Shown here piece after piece: positions 36,604 to 50,000 of a DNA stretch of 64,000 nt (positions are counted from its first letter, which is position 1; the number at the start of each line of letters is the position of its first letter). The stretch spans positions 935,015 through 999,014 of the forward strand of contig VYZI01000043.1 of assembly GCA_013397695.1 (NCBI GenBank), in the 5' to 3' direction. The position numbers were made by a program, and so were the translations under genes. Source of the stretch: Centropus unirufus. Lineage: Eukaryota; Chordata; Aves; Cuculiformes; Centropidae. The notes under the pieces are model-generated. The model ran no database searches, was not told the origin of the DNA, and saw only the letters and a program-made list of their open reading frames with translations.

Positions 36604-38995
36604 TGCTGCCTGAGGTACGGGTGCTGCCTGAGATGGTCCGGCCAGAACTTGAAGGGCTGCAGATAAACTCTGCTTGAGTCAGGTCTTGTGCTGACATTGA
36701 CCCCATTGCCTGGCTGCAGCTTCAATACCATTCATGTTTGTCCTGGCACGATTTTGGAAATGAGGGCACAGAATCTGATCAGTTTGTGGGATCAGAGGTG
36801 CTGCTGCACAATCGCTCGCAGTACCAGGGGAGCTGCCAGCATCGCCTTGTGCAGAATGAGATGTGGAAAACAAGACTGAGTTCTTTCTGGGAGGGAGGGT
36901 GCTTTCTGTCCAGCCTTGCTCTTAGCAAAAGTCCTCTCAGAGTTAGCAAGGACCCTTCTTGCCCTGCCAGACGCTGGAGAAGAGCGTTTGTTTGTCACAT
37001 TAAAGTCTGCTCTGCTTCACCTGAAAGGGAAGCTACTGGAGCCAGGCTTTCTTCTGGATACTTGAGGCTACTGAGCTGGGAAAACTGCAGGTGAGTAGAG
37101 ACCGCCTGAAGAACGGTGCCTGGTGCCCGCTGTGCTAATACAGAGTACAGGAGGGGCTGCGTGCTGCCAAAGTGGTTGGGTGTTAGAAGGAGGAAGAAGG
37201 TGGCTTCCTCCTCTTGCCAGCCTCTACAGAAACTGCTTCATGTTGAAGCTTGTCTTCCTTTGTCTTACTCTGCTCTTTACGTATCACAAATTCTCCTCTC
37301 TTAAAAGAAACAAAAGCAACTAAACCCAAAATTCTAGTGGTTTTTTTTTTAAGTTATTTTCTATGTGAAGTTACTGAAAGATGAGTACCGGGAGCCCATC
37401 TGGCTGTGGAATCTCTTAACTCAGCCCACTTTTATGTGTCTGTCAAATGTTCAAAAGAAATTCAGATTAGTTGGACACAGTCACTGATATCCTGAACCTT
37501 CTTAGGTCCTTGCATGTCCCACAGCTGGTGTTCGTACCCCCTTGGGGTGGGCTCTGATTCCTTTGTGTCCTGGCTGTTGTGGCTTCCACAGATCCTTGGT
37601 TCAACACCTGAGTCTGTGTTTGTAGCTCCGAGGCGCTGGTGTGTGTAGCAATTCCTTCCTCACTGCCGCACGGGTCAGTATCTGCCCGTGAGCCCCACGA
37701 GGGGACGTGTTTGACAGCCACAGCTGAAGAAACAACTTGGCCTTGGGCCGTGACCAGACCCTTTGTGTTTCCAGTCACTAGAGCTTATTAATCCTGCTCC
37801 ATTGATTTTTCTAGTTGACCATCCTGAAAATTCATGTCAGCGTCTTACGTGTAATGTGCCCTTGAGTCATGACCACCTGCTGAGCGCTGCAGTGAGTAAC
37901 TTGGGGTTTATCTGGCTTGTCTTCCCCCAGATCCCTCGGAGCGTCGGATGTGTACGTGGAAAGATGCTGCTGGCTGCAAGCACCAAAGATGTTAAACGAA
38001 TGCACTACTGAACTAATGTCTATTTTGGTAACAGCCATCCTGCTTATTAATAACTAAGGCAAACGTAAAGCTGTGGGGTTTGCTGCAGGGGATTGTTGCT
38101 GTCTCCACGGCAGACAGAATGGCCTTAGCGTGGGGCTGCTGCCGCGGCGCAGGATCTGTGTTCGCTATGCAGAGCGGTGCGGGGCACGCTCAGCCCCACA
38201 AACACTGCCCGAGGCAGCGCAAAAGCCCTGTGGAGTCACAGGTAAGGCCTTGGCTGGAACTTGTTCCCTCGAGCGGACGAGCAGCCAGTGTGGTGCAAGG
38301 AGTCTGCCTCTGCTTTTCTGTCCTCTCTTATCAAGGCCTGTTTGGGCTGGGGTTGGTTTCCTAAAATAGAGCGGAGGGAGCCCGGGCTGCGGGTCCCTCC
38401 CCTGCGCATGCCATTGCAACACCGAGTTCTACAGATGCTGCCTTCCAGAGGGAAAGGCCACAGGACTTCTCGGCAGCAGGAGTGCACAGCGCTGCGGTGT
38501 TGTGCTGGCCCCCAGCTGCCTGCCATGCTTGCGGCTCTGCGTGCTCCACGCAGCCCGCACTGTGCCTTCAGCCTTGCTGTTTTTTCTTTATAATTTAAAA
38601 AAGGATGAAAAAAAAAGTACGCTGGGCTCTGCTGCTTCCCAAAGGTTCCTTGTCTTTTTCCACAAAGAGGCTTTTACAGGTTCTGCCAGGGGCTGGGGAA
38701 ACAGCCACTCTTTGGCATGTAGAAATCCAGGTTGTGACCATTGTCAGGAATGAGTTTGACCGGCAGTGTCCAATGGTACCAGATCTGTTTGTGTTCGATA
38801 TCTCTGGGAGCTCAGGGGAGAGGCTGGGCCTGCACCAGCGCGGTGGGGGGGGCGAGGTTGTAGACAGAACAGTCCGGGCAAGGCAGGCACCGCTGCCTCC
38901 ATCTTCCTGAGCAGATGATGACAAACCAGTGTTTAGTTTTTAATTTCAATAAATTTAATATACAAAACTACATGTTCAAAATAAAAATATAATAT
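36604..38995 (+). other. CC2D1B: CC2D1B 3' UTR (inferred) with alternative poly(A) signals
   Basis: No further splice structure is needed after the stop TAG at 36601-36603. A proximal ATTAAA lies at 36999-37004 and canonical AATAAA signals at 38948-38953 and 38980-38985. This allows a short 3' UTR of about 0.4 kb or a long one of about 2.4 kb. Long frames in this GC-rich stretch have no recognisable domains. The extent is inferred from signals only. Confidence 0.5.
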
Positions 38996-40729
38996 GCAGC
39001 TTTTTGCAGTGTTCACTAACTGAATTTTAAAAGTACACTTTTTTTTTTTCTCTAAAACAAGTACTTGTTTCTTAACAACATGGGAATTAAGGTCATCCAA
39101 AGGCTATGGTTGAAGCAAACAGGTCGGTCACCAGTCAATCGTGTTTTGCACAAACAGAATCCAAACCTAAAACAGTTGTGGGGCTGAGGAAAAGACAAAG
39201 ATTTTTCACCTCTTTTACTGCATTATAAAGCGTAACCACGCAAGTGAGGGAACAGGAAAGCTGCTGTTGGCAAAGCTGGATTGCAGGCTCTAGAAAGAAG
39301 ATCAGTACGTGGTTCATGGAACACTGGAGGCAGAGTCTGGCCTGCATGGTGCAGCCCCGTGCTGGGGGAGCCTGGAAGGAACCTGGGTCCTGGGATGGCT
39401 TCAGGCTCATCCATCATGAAACACGAAGCTGAGCCACGGCAGCGCGCTCTGCCCAGACGCAGAAGGTGAGGTTTCATTTTGTCCTAGGACCACTTGCCCT
39501 TTGCAGTGGAGCACCGGCCACCTGGCCCTGGGCCCCATCTCCCTGCCCTCTCCTAGCGCTCCGAGGTGACAGCTCTCATTTGCAGTATTGGTTTTGTCAG
39601 ACTTTGCTTTCTTTAAAAAAGCAGCAGCCATTTATTTGCAAACGCTGTACATGCATGGGCCGGGCTTTACCTGAAGGCAGCTGCTGCACAGCCAGGAGCC
39701 TCTTTCTTGGCCCAGTGGATGCTGTTTGTTGAAGGGCCCAGGAGCCTTGCGCTGCCCTGCTGCTCGAAAGGCCTGCGCTACACAGCAAACCCCAGACCAT
39801 CCCTGCTGCATCCAGGACTGGCTGCAAGCAGGGATGAGGCAACATCTGAGATTGAACCCTCTTCCCAGGTGGACTTTCCACAGAGACAGGAGGAGAAACT
39901 TTTGTCTCCGAGAGGGGCTCAGGACAGCAGCTTTGCATGGCAATGGCTGAACAACCCAAAGCCCCTCTTACTGCTTTTACGCTTTCCACTGGGGAATAGC
40001 TTTCCTTGGAGACGATAACACAGTGGATCCTCATCTCCTCTGGCTGATTGTTGATTTTGGCTTCAGAGAACGGCTTCCCTCACTAATGCCCTTTCAGGTG
40101 AGAGCAGGAGCACTGGGCCCCGTGCAGGTGGTCAGAGCTGGCCAGAAAGCCTTTCTGAGCAGAACATGCAGGAGCAGCCGCTCTGCTGTAGCACAGGCGA
40201 GCGTCTATGAGGGGCGGCTGATACGTGGCGCGAGCAGCGCAGAGCAGGGAGACTGAACGCTGCCCTGGGCATTGCTTCTCTAAAAAGCGGGACCTACTGG
40301 GGGAGAGGAATGTGAGAACTGCGCTCCAGGGCTGATGGTTCGTCTGCTTCATACAAATCAGTAAACAAAGTAAGGAGCAGCAGAGGTGCAGGAGAGTACA
40401 GAAACCTGCCCATGTTACAGGTCTTTTTTTTTTTAGTAAATGGAGGGGGAAAAGGCCCCATAGCCAATGCCACACAGCCCTGCAGTTTACACAACGCTGC
40501 TGCCCGTGAGATGCCTGCCCTTGTGCTCCCTCAGACACAAGTGGAGTTATGGCTAGGAGAGCCTCCCTTATCTCTCAAGGGCTGCTCCCATCGTGGTTCA
40601 ACCAATAACCTGGTCAAAATAATGTAAACGTTACTTTTCAGTGTCTACAGAACAACCACAAACAGCGTTGGGATGAGGTCAGAATGGAGGGCTTGAGTGT
40701 TGTTTCCTGCGTGTCCATCTACAACCAGG
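38996..40729. other. Convergent intergenic stretch between CC2D1B and ZFYVE9
   Basis: The stretch is GC-moderate and lacks recognisable genes or repeats. A minus-strand AATAAA (TTTATT on plus, 39631-39636) could be a distal poly(A) site of ZFYVE9. Overlapping frames on both strands (up to about 145 codons near 39.6-40.5 kb) have no family resemblance. Confidence 0.5.
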
Positions 40730-41078
40730 ACAAGAGTGGAGTTTCACTTTTTATTTCTGCCCCAGTGATCTTTGCACCCGTTTGAGCATTTAGAGTACAT
40801 GACTGTAAGTCTTCGAACATGAGCGTTTTTCTAACAGTAACAGACGTGGAGTAGCTGCAAGGATAGCGTAGCCATGTAGTAGAGAAGCTGCCCTGATCCT
40901 CTGGTTGTTGACAATGCATAGAAGATTTAGAATTATGGAACAACTGTCCCTCCCTCTGCCCTCCCTCCTCCCCCCCCCCCCCATAGTGTTAACAAAAGCT
41001 TAATTTTCCAGTTTTAAAGTGCAAATGATTCAGATACAACTGCTGCTGGAACAGGTCTGAACAGAAAATGAAGTCCTC
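40730..41078 (-). other. ZFYVE9: ZFYVE9 3' UTR with poly(A) signal
   Basis: Downstream of the ZFYVE9 stop (minus strand), the first AATAAA is at 40755-40750, seen as TTTATT on the plus strand, about 325 bases after the stop. A 13-base C run on the plus strand (40970-40982) falls inside this UTR. The UTR end is inferred. Confidence 0.55.
40970..40982. repeat. Poly-C homopolymer
   Basis: Thirteen consecutive C residues on the plus strand (poly-G in the ZFYVE9 transcript), inside the predicted ZFYVE9 3' UTR. Confidence 0.9.
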
Positions 41079-44000
41079 CTATGAGATGTTTTCCAGAATA
41101 TAAAAGATGAGCTCCATTATGACCGGCCCCTCACTCAACTGACAAGCCCCGCCATGAATCACTGGCACTAAGGCACTGTCCAGGTCATTCATGTACTGAG
41201 AGGGCAGTGGCTGTCCATTGCTCCCAGCTTGATAACCAACCTAAAAGATACAAATGAGAGGGTGTTTTACAGAGAACAGGACATGAGGCAGGAGAAGGGA
41301 AGTGCTGGGCAAGAGCCAGGGCTGTGCGTGGTGCTGTGGTCTCTGCTTGGGGGAGTTGGGGGCTTGAATAGGACGAAGCAGGCACTAAAGTGGCTTTTCC
41401 ACTTATCTTTGTTCTTTATGTTCCCAGTGTCTGCCAAGACAACCGTAGCCACTTTTTTCCTACTGCCTTGTCAAAGCAGATCACTCAGAGCAGCAGGAAC
41501 TGCACCCTGCGTTACCTGGTGTGGTATTTAAAAGCCGGTGCACAGTATGAACGTGTCCACTCCAAGGCAAGGGCAGTGTGCAGTCAGGACCCCCTTATCT
41601 CGCTTGTAGCTCTTGCCGTGGAGCACTCCGGAGGTGCCCTTCCCCCCGCTTCTCTGTCTTGTGTGCCGTGTGGTCTTTTAAGACCAGCCATTCTTGTGTG
41701 CGGTGTGTGCTCACCCAAAAACACACGGAACGCGCTTGTGTTGGTGACTCCTGGTGGAAAGGCCAGGGCAGAGCCTCCTCTGAGCACGTGGGAGGCCTGG
41801 TCCCCGGTCTCTGGCTGCAGAGCGGGTGCTGCTACACGTGGGCCAAGCCTGGTGGTAAGCCAGGCGAGTGACCGGCTTTGCAATGGTGACAGATGCCAAA
41901 ACACTGAGCAGCAGCCAGCGCTGCCAGGGCAGCACCTGGTACTGCCTAAACAAAGGGGTGGCTCGAGTTGCATTTTGGGGAACAAGCAAGGGAATCACAC
42001 ACACACACCCACCCCCCCCCAGTTAAACTAAAACTAATCAAGACTTACTTGATCAGAGTCAAGGGTAACACGCAGACCTAGCTTAGTCATTCCATCTTCT
42101 TTCAGCAGTTTCAGATGAGGACAGAGCGCCAAACAGAAAGCCTTGGCCACGTTTTCAGTCAGTCGGCTGTGATCGGCCGGGTCGCTCAGGCCATTGTGTT
42201 GCTCATCGTTTTCCAGGAAAAACACCTGAAGGAAGGGGTTAACACAGGACACAACACTTGCCTTTTCCATAAAATAAGGACACTGAGATGCCACTGAAAC
42301 TTTTTACAAATGAAGATTAAAGCAGAGCTGCTCAGGCACAACCAGCAAAGCCCCCAGAGCCACCCTTGGCAGGAGGATAAAAGTCTTCAAAAGAGATTTA
42401 AGTAGTTGGGACCTTGGAACCCTTCCAGTGCAGGTCAGAAGGCTCCTTATGGACATAAGCAATGTATTGCACATCGGTTTCAATAAAAAAATACTTTCAA
42501 ATGGAAGTTCTTTCAAACATTAACATTGTTAGTGGATGCCATCCCAGCCTGAAGATTTGTGTCATTGTCACGGACCTTTCCTCTTGAGTCCTGCTGACCC
42601 AGGAGGAAAGGCCAGCAAGGGGTCAAGCTGTAGTGATTCTTAATCACCTGTGGTAGCTGCTCTGTTTTTTGCCACAGCACCTTCATTGTAATTGGCAACA
42701 TCGAGATGGCAACCAAAAAACAACGTTTTTAAGAAATAACTATTAAGATTTGTCTCTGTTCGCAAGGGCAGTTGTTAACGCTCTGCAGGTGGGACCAACT
42801 GTAACCTTGGGTTACCATGAGCCAGCATTTGGGCTCCCCCTCATTTAACAAGCGTGCAGATGCAGGGGTGGCCAGCACCGAGCAGGCTGTAGGGTGACAG
42901 CACCCTGAGCTGTGCAGCAGTGATTGGATACTTGGATCCCATATGGGTCTTTCCTTAAAGATAATTCAGGTTTGTTCTGAAGCAATTGCTGTTTTCATTT
43001 TGGTGAGTAGGGAGGGGAGGTCGGAAGGTGTCGATGCAATCCCCAGATGCCGGGTGCTGGGACACGCAGCTCCATCTGCCTGACTCACCTCTGTCCATCG
43101 AATGACCTTCCCATTCGCCTTGTACTCTGAGCCATGGAATATCTTCACACTCGTTATTGACTCCATTGATTTGCCATCAATAGGGCTTACAACACTGGAA
43201 GAGGGAGGGAAATGGGAAAGACATGAGCTGAACAGTAACCAGAACTGTGTGGGGATCTGAGGGCTGCTCCTCTGCTACACCAGAACCCTCCGACTGCCTC
43301 ACTGCTGGTTTGCCCATAAAGAAGGTTGTGCAATCTGAACGGCTCCCACGCAGCTGCTTACTGGGCTGTAGATGAAAACTTGCCTCAGAATGGGACTCCC
43401 TGAAGGCTTCTCTCAGGGTGCCCACACCAGCAATCTTGACCACAACTGCTAATTGTGATGATGGTGCTGGACCTGGACCTTCACTGAGAGCAGCCTTTCT
43501 GGAATGGGCTCCTACTGGGCTGTGCGGGAGGGAAGAGCTAAAAGGTGGCGTGTTCCCTGCTGTCCCCTGCAGCTCCTAACCCTGACAGCACCCTGGTCAA
43601 TATGCCCAAACCCAGGGCAGGAAGGGCCCTCCTGCAGGAGTTCAGCAAAGCTCACCCCAGCCATGAGCTCTCAGGTGCTCACACAGCCGCGTGGCGCTTC
43701 ATACAGACTTGATTTTCATTCACCTGTAACCTCAGCGTAGGCAGCAATACCTGAAACACTACTTACACAGCCCAGAATTTAATTACAAACCATGAGTTTG
43801 ACCCAGAGAGTCTGAAACTAAGGCAATATCCTTCTTTCTAGACGTTGATCCCTTAACCACTGTACCCATCACAACAGCGCTTTGCTGCCATATACGCCTT
43901 TCTTTTGGCTTATCTCAAGAGTTGACGTTCTCGTGTTCAGGTGATGATGTCTAAGATAGTGTGGATGTTCAGCAGTTTTATTTCCAGCACTGCTTAATGC

Positions 44001-47000
44001 AAAGAGAGCAAAGTGACCGCAAAGTGCAGGGTTCAGCAGTGGGTGTTGGAGCCAGATTAGTGGTTTCCAGTAACTGGACATTGGCAATGGCAACAAATCC
44101 ATAGCATTGATGGCTTTCTAAATTGCTGCCCCAAAGCTCTGGTATCGCAAGTCCATTTTCATTACATTTAATTCCATCTTAGCACTCAAAATAGAAGCGC
44201 AGCCTTGTTAATTCCTATTGATTCGAAGACTCATGAACCTTATAAGATCAATTAACAATTTTAAGGGGCACAGTCTAAGGGTCACCACTAGCTGGTGTCA
44301 GGTGATGATGGTTCCTCTATACTTACCCCTTACTGAAGTTTTTGTCGTCTTCCACCCACTGAATATGAACGTGTTCCTGAGGATCTTCAGCATCCACTTT
44401 GCCACAAGTGATGGTGAAGTCTTTCATCTCCCTCAAGGCCTGCCTCAAAGAGTCCATGTTCTCAGCAGTTATCTGGACCATTACTCCATCTAGGGAACCA
44501 AGAAATCCTTGTAAGCCGAGAAAAGCCACACTGAAACAAGAAATAAACAGCTGCCTTTTTGCATCAGGAAAGTTCAAATTCTTTAAGCGTCTCAGGCAGC
44601 AAAGCTGCATAAAACCATTTCTGAACTCCCAGATTCCTAAAGCGTAGGGCTGATGGGCATTAACGAGAGAGAACACAAGGATGATGTGAAGTCCCTCTCC
44701 CAGGCAGTCAGCTGGAGCAATGGCCTCATTGCTTTGCCTCAGACCTTGACCCCTGCTCTAAGCGACCCTCAGAACCCCTGCGTGATGCCCCCTCCACACA
44801 GCTATCACCTCGTTTGGCACTGGAAGCAGCACTCCAGCAGCAACAGTTTTCGGGAACTCTGTGCTTGCCTGACAGTGGCCAAAAGGTACACAACGTGGAT
44901 TGGGGCGACCTAACTGACTGCAGAAATAACTCAGGAAGGATACACTTACCCAGCGTGCAGACTCCTTGCCTGAATCCACCCACACCTCTGTCTTGCTCTG
45001 CGCCACCAGTTTGGGCACACAAAGGGCTGTAACACACTGCGTGCACTGACTGAGAGGGCAGGGGCTGCTTTGAGCCCTGGGTGACCGCTCACACCGCTGC
45101 CAGCTCTCACGTTGGCGCTGCTTAAGGAGTTCCTGCTCAGCAGCAGAGCTGTGCCAAGAGACCGCACGTGTGGGCATCTTGCATAGCTCCCTCCCAAACC
45201 AAAGGAGCACACGTAAAGCACTGCTGGCTGCTCTGTCACCTCTGTGGAGAGGAGGGGCTACAAAGGTGTGCAGCTCTGCTACCAGCAGTACCAGCTCTCC
45301 GTCCAGCGGACACAGTTGTTTATTTCTGGTTTATGACAACTGGTAACAGAAAACCAAAGCAAATCAGAGGGGTACCAGCTCAACATGTCACATTCTCATC
45401 TGCCCACACACCAGAATGCACCTTCATAATCTTGCATAATGCAGAGCTATTTGGGAACAGACTAAGTCTGGCCTGGCTTCCTCTCCTGGTCAATGGATTG
45501 CACATTCCACATTTCTTGCACTCACAATTTCCTCATTCAACCCAAACCAGTAAACTGGTCACAGGCTGAGAAGTCAGGTATTCCATGTCTTGCCCTCATT
45601 TTCTGGTGTCCCTGTTCTACAGCATCTGGACAAGTTCCTCCTCATTAAAGGAAACACGGGACTTTGGGGCTAAAAAGTAGGGTAAAGCTGAAGCAGCAGC
45701 ATAATTCAAACGCCCAAGGCATAAGAGCAGAGCCCTGATAACTACCAAGCTGAGCCATGTTAAGAGGGAAGCGGTGTGTTTTAAGAAAGCAGTTCAGTTC
45801 TTACCTTCCACTATACTGGATTTGGCAAGGTAGCCTGAAGAGGATTTTAAAGCTCCACTGAAGACAAAGAAGCTGGCACCAGTCACTGCAACAACAATCA
45901 CGTGTGATTTAGTGAGGCTTCTGTCAATGCTTTACACAGGAATCAGGTAGCATCCAGAGGTGGGAGCAATCTACACTGGGACAAATGCTGCTTGGAATTA
46001 TGGAGACTTTAAGGCATCTTGTGGGCTCGGATATGGAAAGAACAAGTCACCTAGTTACTTTCTAAACTGGGTAACAGTTTTTGTCAACCTTGAATGCTCA
46101 TATTTCATCACTCTCCCTCTCCCCATACACACCTCTAAGTTTCAGGACAACCAGTTTAGGGTAACCAAGCACATAGTTAACTTCTAAATGCTCCCAAAGA
46201 GCTGGGAAAGACTGAGCTAGTTGTTTATGGATCACACTGTGACACCAACCCACTGGCGAGGCCACAGCTTGAACTCATGTGATTTAAAGAAAAAATTTCT
46301 TAAATGACCACCAAGCATCACAAAATTCCTGAGGAAAATCCCTCCTCTTGTCCAATATGTAAAATGAACAGAGGTCAGAAAAGATCATCTGTCCCGAGTG
46401 ACATTCCATGCCAGTGAACTCACTGGAGCAATTCGGCATATTTGCAAAACTAAAGCTGGGCTCTCTTGCTGCTTCTCCTTTGGCAATTATGTAATAGAAA
46501 TGGCTTAGCCAGACATTGTCCCCAAAACCACAGCCTTTAAATTCTCAGTGCACTGCTGCTGCAGCCTTTCAGCCTACACTAACAGCAATAAAGCCTGGAA
46601 ATGTGATGGCCCAATTGAGGTGAACACGAGGAGCTTCTTGAAGATGTATTATTAAAACACTGCTGTTGTCGGTTACACCCATTTACTGTTCTCGCACACT
46701 AAACCTCATCTTCCTCCTTTCACACAGCACAGGTCAAGCACAGCCCCCCTGTAGTCTCCAGTAACGCCAAAGGCAGCTCCCATGGTTACTGCAGGGATGT
46801 TGCAGCCTCTGCAGCCTCCGGAGTGCCGCCAGTCCTGAGCTGCTCTGCACAAGTGACATTCCCGTAGGCACAAGGAGCAAGCTGCAGGGTGCTTTATGTC
46901 TGCTTGGCCTCTGAAGTTGGTAGAACATCCCTCAGACAAGCTCAGAACAGCACCACTGACCTAGGGAAGCATGATGGGGACGGCACACAGGGTGCAAACC

Positions 47001-50000
47001 ACTCCATGTGCTCCCTGACACCTGAGACCATGGATTCTGCAAGGGGAATGAAGCACTAAGGGGGTAAAGGCAGACCAACGTGTTACTGTTCCTCGTGCTG
47101 CAGGGCTAACTCAAGGCTGTGCACTCAGCAGTGCCAGCAGCCAGAGTCATTTTCTCTGAACAGCTAACACAAACTCAGGGAAATGCAGAGAAACCCACTT
47201 CTGGCCGAGTCACAAAGCCACATGCTGGAACAGCGCGCAGGGAGGGCCTGGCCTCCGCGTGACCCCCGTGCTCACCCTTCCTCGGCTGATTGTGGATGCT
47301 GATGGCCTGTGTCTGGTAGTTGCCGTCATCGTTCTGAACGCACACCAGATGCGAGTCCGCTTTCTCATTGAAGCACGCTCCCCCTGCCAGGACATGCTCG
47401 TTGGATTTGTTCATGGCTTTCATCATCTGCAAAGACAAAGGTTTCCCATTTCTACCCTGTTCACCAAGCCAAGCCGATTCTTGGGACAGTTTAATCGGGC
47501 AGAGCGAGCTTCTCAACAGTGCTCGTACTCTTGGGTCAGATTTTAGCACTCAGAACCACAAACTGCTTTTGAAAAGAGATGCTTTAATGGGCCACCTTTT
47601 ATGTAATTAGGAAATTCTGTATAAGGGGCAGCTGAGCCACAGGTGGCAAAAGCCGCTCTCTCAGGCTGTTTCAAGGAAATAAAGTCACAGGAAACAAACA
47701 TTAGAAGACATTGGTAGGAAATACCTGGCTTGTTTAGTCAGCTACAATTGCTTACACCATAAAGCATAAATGCTGCCTCTGCAGTTGGTGCTAGGCTGCC
47801 ACTCAGACATGGGACACTCGATCCACGTTCTGCCCGCACCGCCTGGTGTCTGTGGTGTCTCTGTGCTTCACCTGCACGACTCCATGAACTGGGATCAATG
47901 CCTCCATTTTGAAGGCTTTTAAAAAAGGTCTGAATCACAGACATCCAGAAATAATTTGAATTCTCTGCTAAAGGGACCTCCAAAAAGCATCCCAAAGTGT
48001 TTGTGAGGTAACCGCGCTTCAGTTTGGCTGATTATCATCTAACATACACCTGGCTCCATGCCTGGACAAAACATTCCAGTCAATTCTACAGCTTCTTTCC
48101 TTTTCTCCTCTCTTCCTCTTCCTGGAGGCTCAGACTACGCGATTTTCATTCAAAAAGGAAGCTGCGGGAGTCACCTACCTCTGGAATGTGTTTCAAAACA
48201 AAAAATTATTGGTTTGCTTAAAAATAGCTAATTAAATTACACACACACCCTCCTCAGTGAAATCCCCAATGAGGAGGAAAGTGTTGAATTATTTGACATG
48301 TTTTAGCAACATTCATATTCCTGTCCTCTGCTTCCTGCAGCTGAGATGCATGCACGCTTCACACCATCCATTTGTTCCCTCTCAGCCTAACATAAAACCT
48401 TAATTATGGTGTCAGGAAGATTAGCTGGTGCTCCCCATTAACAAATGAGCACAGGTGTAATGTTTGGGGAGGAAACTTAACGAAGAGTTTGCATCAGACA
48501 ACAGGGCATTTCATTATCTACTTCATCAGGTCATGGTCCAGAAACAAGATTTTAACTCACGAGCAGCCATCTATAGGGAGCTCGGTAGTTGCTGTTAGCA
48601 TCCCAAGGAACTCCTGGACAAGGCAACTAACTGCTCTTGGTAATAGGGCAACTGGTGAAAAAGTGACCTCACCTTTGCTGAGGGACTAAATAGGCAACCA
48701 AGTATCACTACAAGTTGTGGAAAAGTAAAATAATATTGGAGATAAAAATAGGTATTTAATAGTAAAACTATATATTAATATTCAGCTGGTTCATTGCAGT
48801 CTGACTTCTCCACATTGGATCTGTCCACGAGATTTAAAACAGGTTTTTCAATTTTGAGGCAACTTGAGTGACTCTTCTAATTAAATATTGCTTTGTGTGG
48901 GGAAAAAAGTAAAGGTCTGTGGTTTAATTCATCTTAATTCAAACTGTACCCAGATGAGAAACCTCTATGAATTCAATCTTTCAACTCAATTGCAAGCAAC
49001 AATGTTAAATAAATAACACTTTCCGCATTTACAAAGCTGGATCTTTGCTTCACACTGGGAAAAGAACCCAAGATGCAGAGCTTTTGCTAAGCTGCAGAGC
49101 ACAGGCATCTGCTCTGAGCCAGCCCAGTGCAGTGTGTAAGGCAGAACTGACTCTTAACACACACACATCGGGCACAGCTACAAGACAACACAGCACCTCG
49201 TGTGCCAGCCCGTACTTCATTTGTGCAGCCTGCACTGACCTCTTCCATTTTCTCACAACTGCACCAAGAATTAACACCTTTTAACAGACCCTTTATGCTC
49301 CTGCTTCATCAGCGTCGTCTTCTTAACTCTTCACATGAGAACACTCTTTCCTTTCTTTTTTTCTGCTATTTATTTCTTTATTCTCACTGTTATTTTACTC
49401 AAATGCTTCTTGCAGGGAAATTCTCACTGTTATTTTACTCAAATGCTTCTTGCAGGGAAATTATCTCTCGAGATAAATCTGTATCCTCCTCTGTTATTAT
49501 AAGAACTTCTACAAATACCATTTTGCCCAGCAGCTTTGCTCTTGCCCCAAATGCTGATTGGCTTCAAAACACCAAGTTACTCCCCTCCCTTCAAACAGAC
49601 CTCATCGTCAATCACCTCCTCCATCGCTCTCTTTCACTATTGTTCGCTTGTCACTCAGCTTTCTCAACAGCATCAAATCCTAAAGACACAATTACTTTCC
49701 TCACACCACAAATCAAGTATAAAATTCAGATGCTGAGAGATACTTTACATAAAATAAAGAGCAATCAAACAAATACTAATACCTGCTGCAAGTATGACAC
49801 ACAACATGGATGAAAAAACACACTTTTTCCTCCTAGTTTACTTCAAGCATAAAGCTTGTCACCTGATTCGCTCAAATCAAACTAGTATTTTCCATTATTT
49901 ACAACCACACTTCATGAAAACAGTTAAAAAATGAAGAAAAGGCATTTAAGAATTTAAATCGCATGGCATTTTCCCTGTGAAGCCACCCTAACTCACCCTC

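Noticed and set aside
41390..42031. 213-codon plus-strand frame.
   Set aside because: It lies in the last ZFYVE9 intron, has no domain and ends in a CA/C low-complexity tract. It is likely chance.
43930..44050. C-box-like GTGATGATG, checked as a possible box C/D snoRNA.
   Set aside because: No D box (CTGA) at a suitable distance and no terminal stem. The other TGATGA occurrences I checked failed likewise.
49202..49813. 203-codon plus-strand frame.
   Set aside because: It is AT/C-rich, low in complexity and partly built by the 40-bp duplication, with no family resemblance. It is antisense to an intron.
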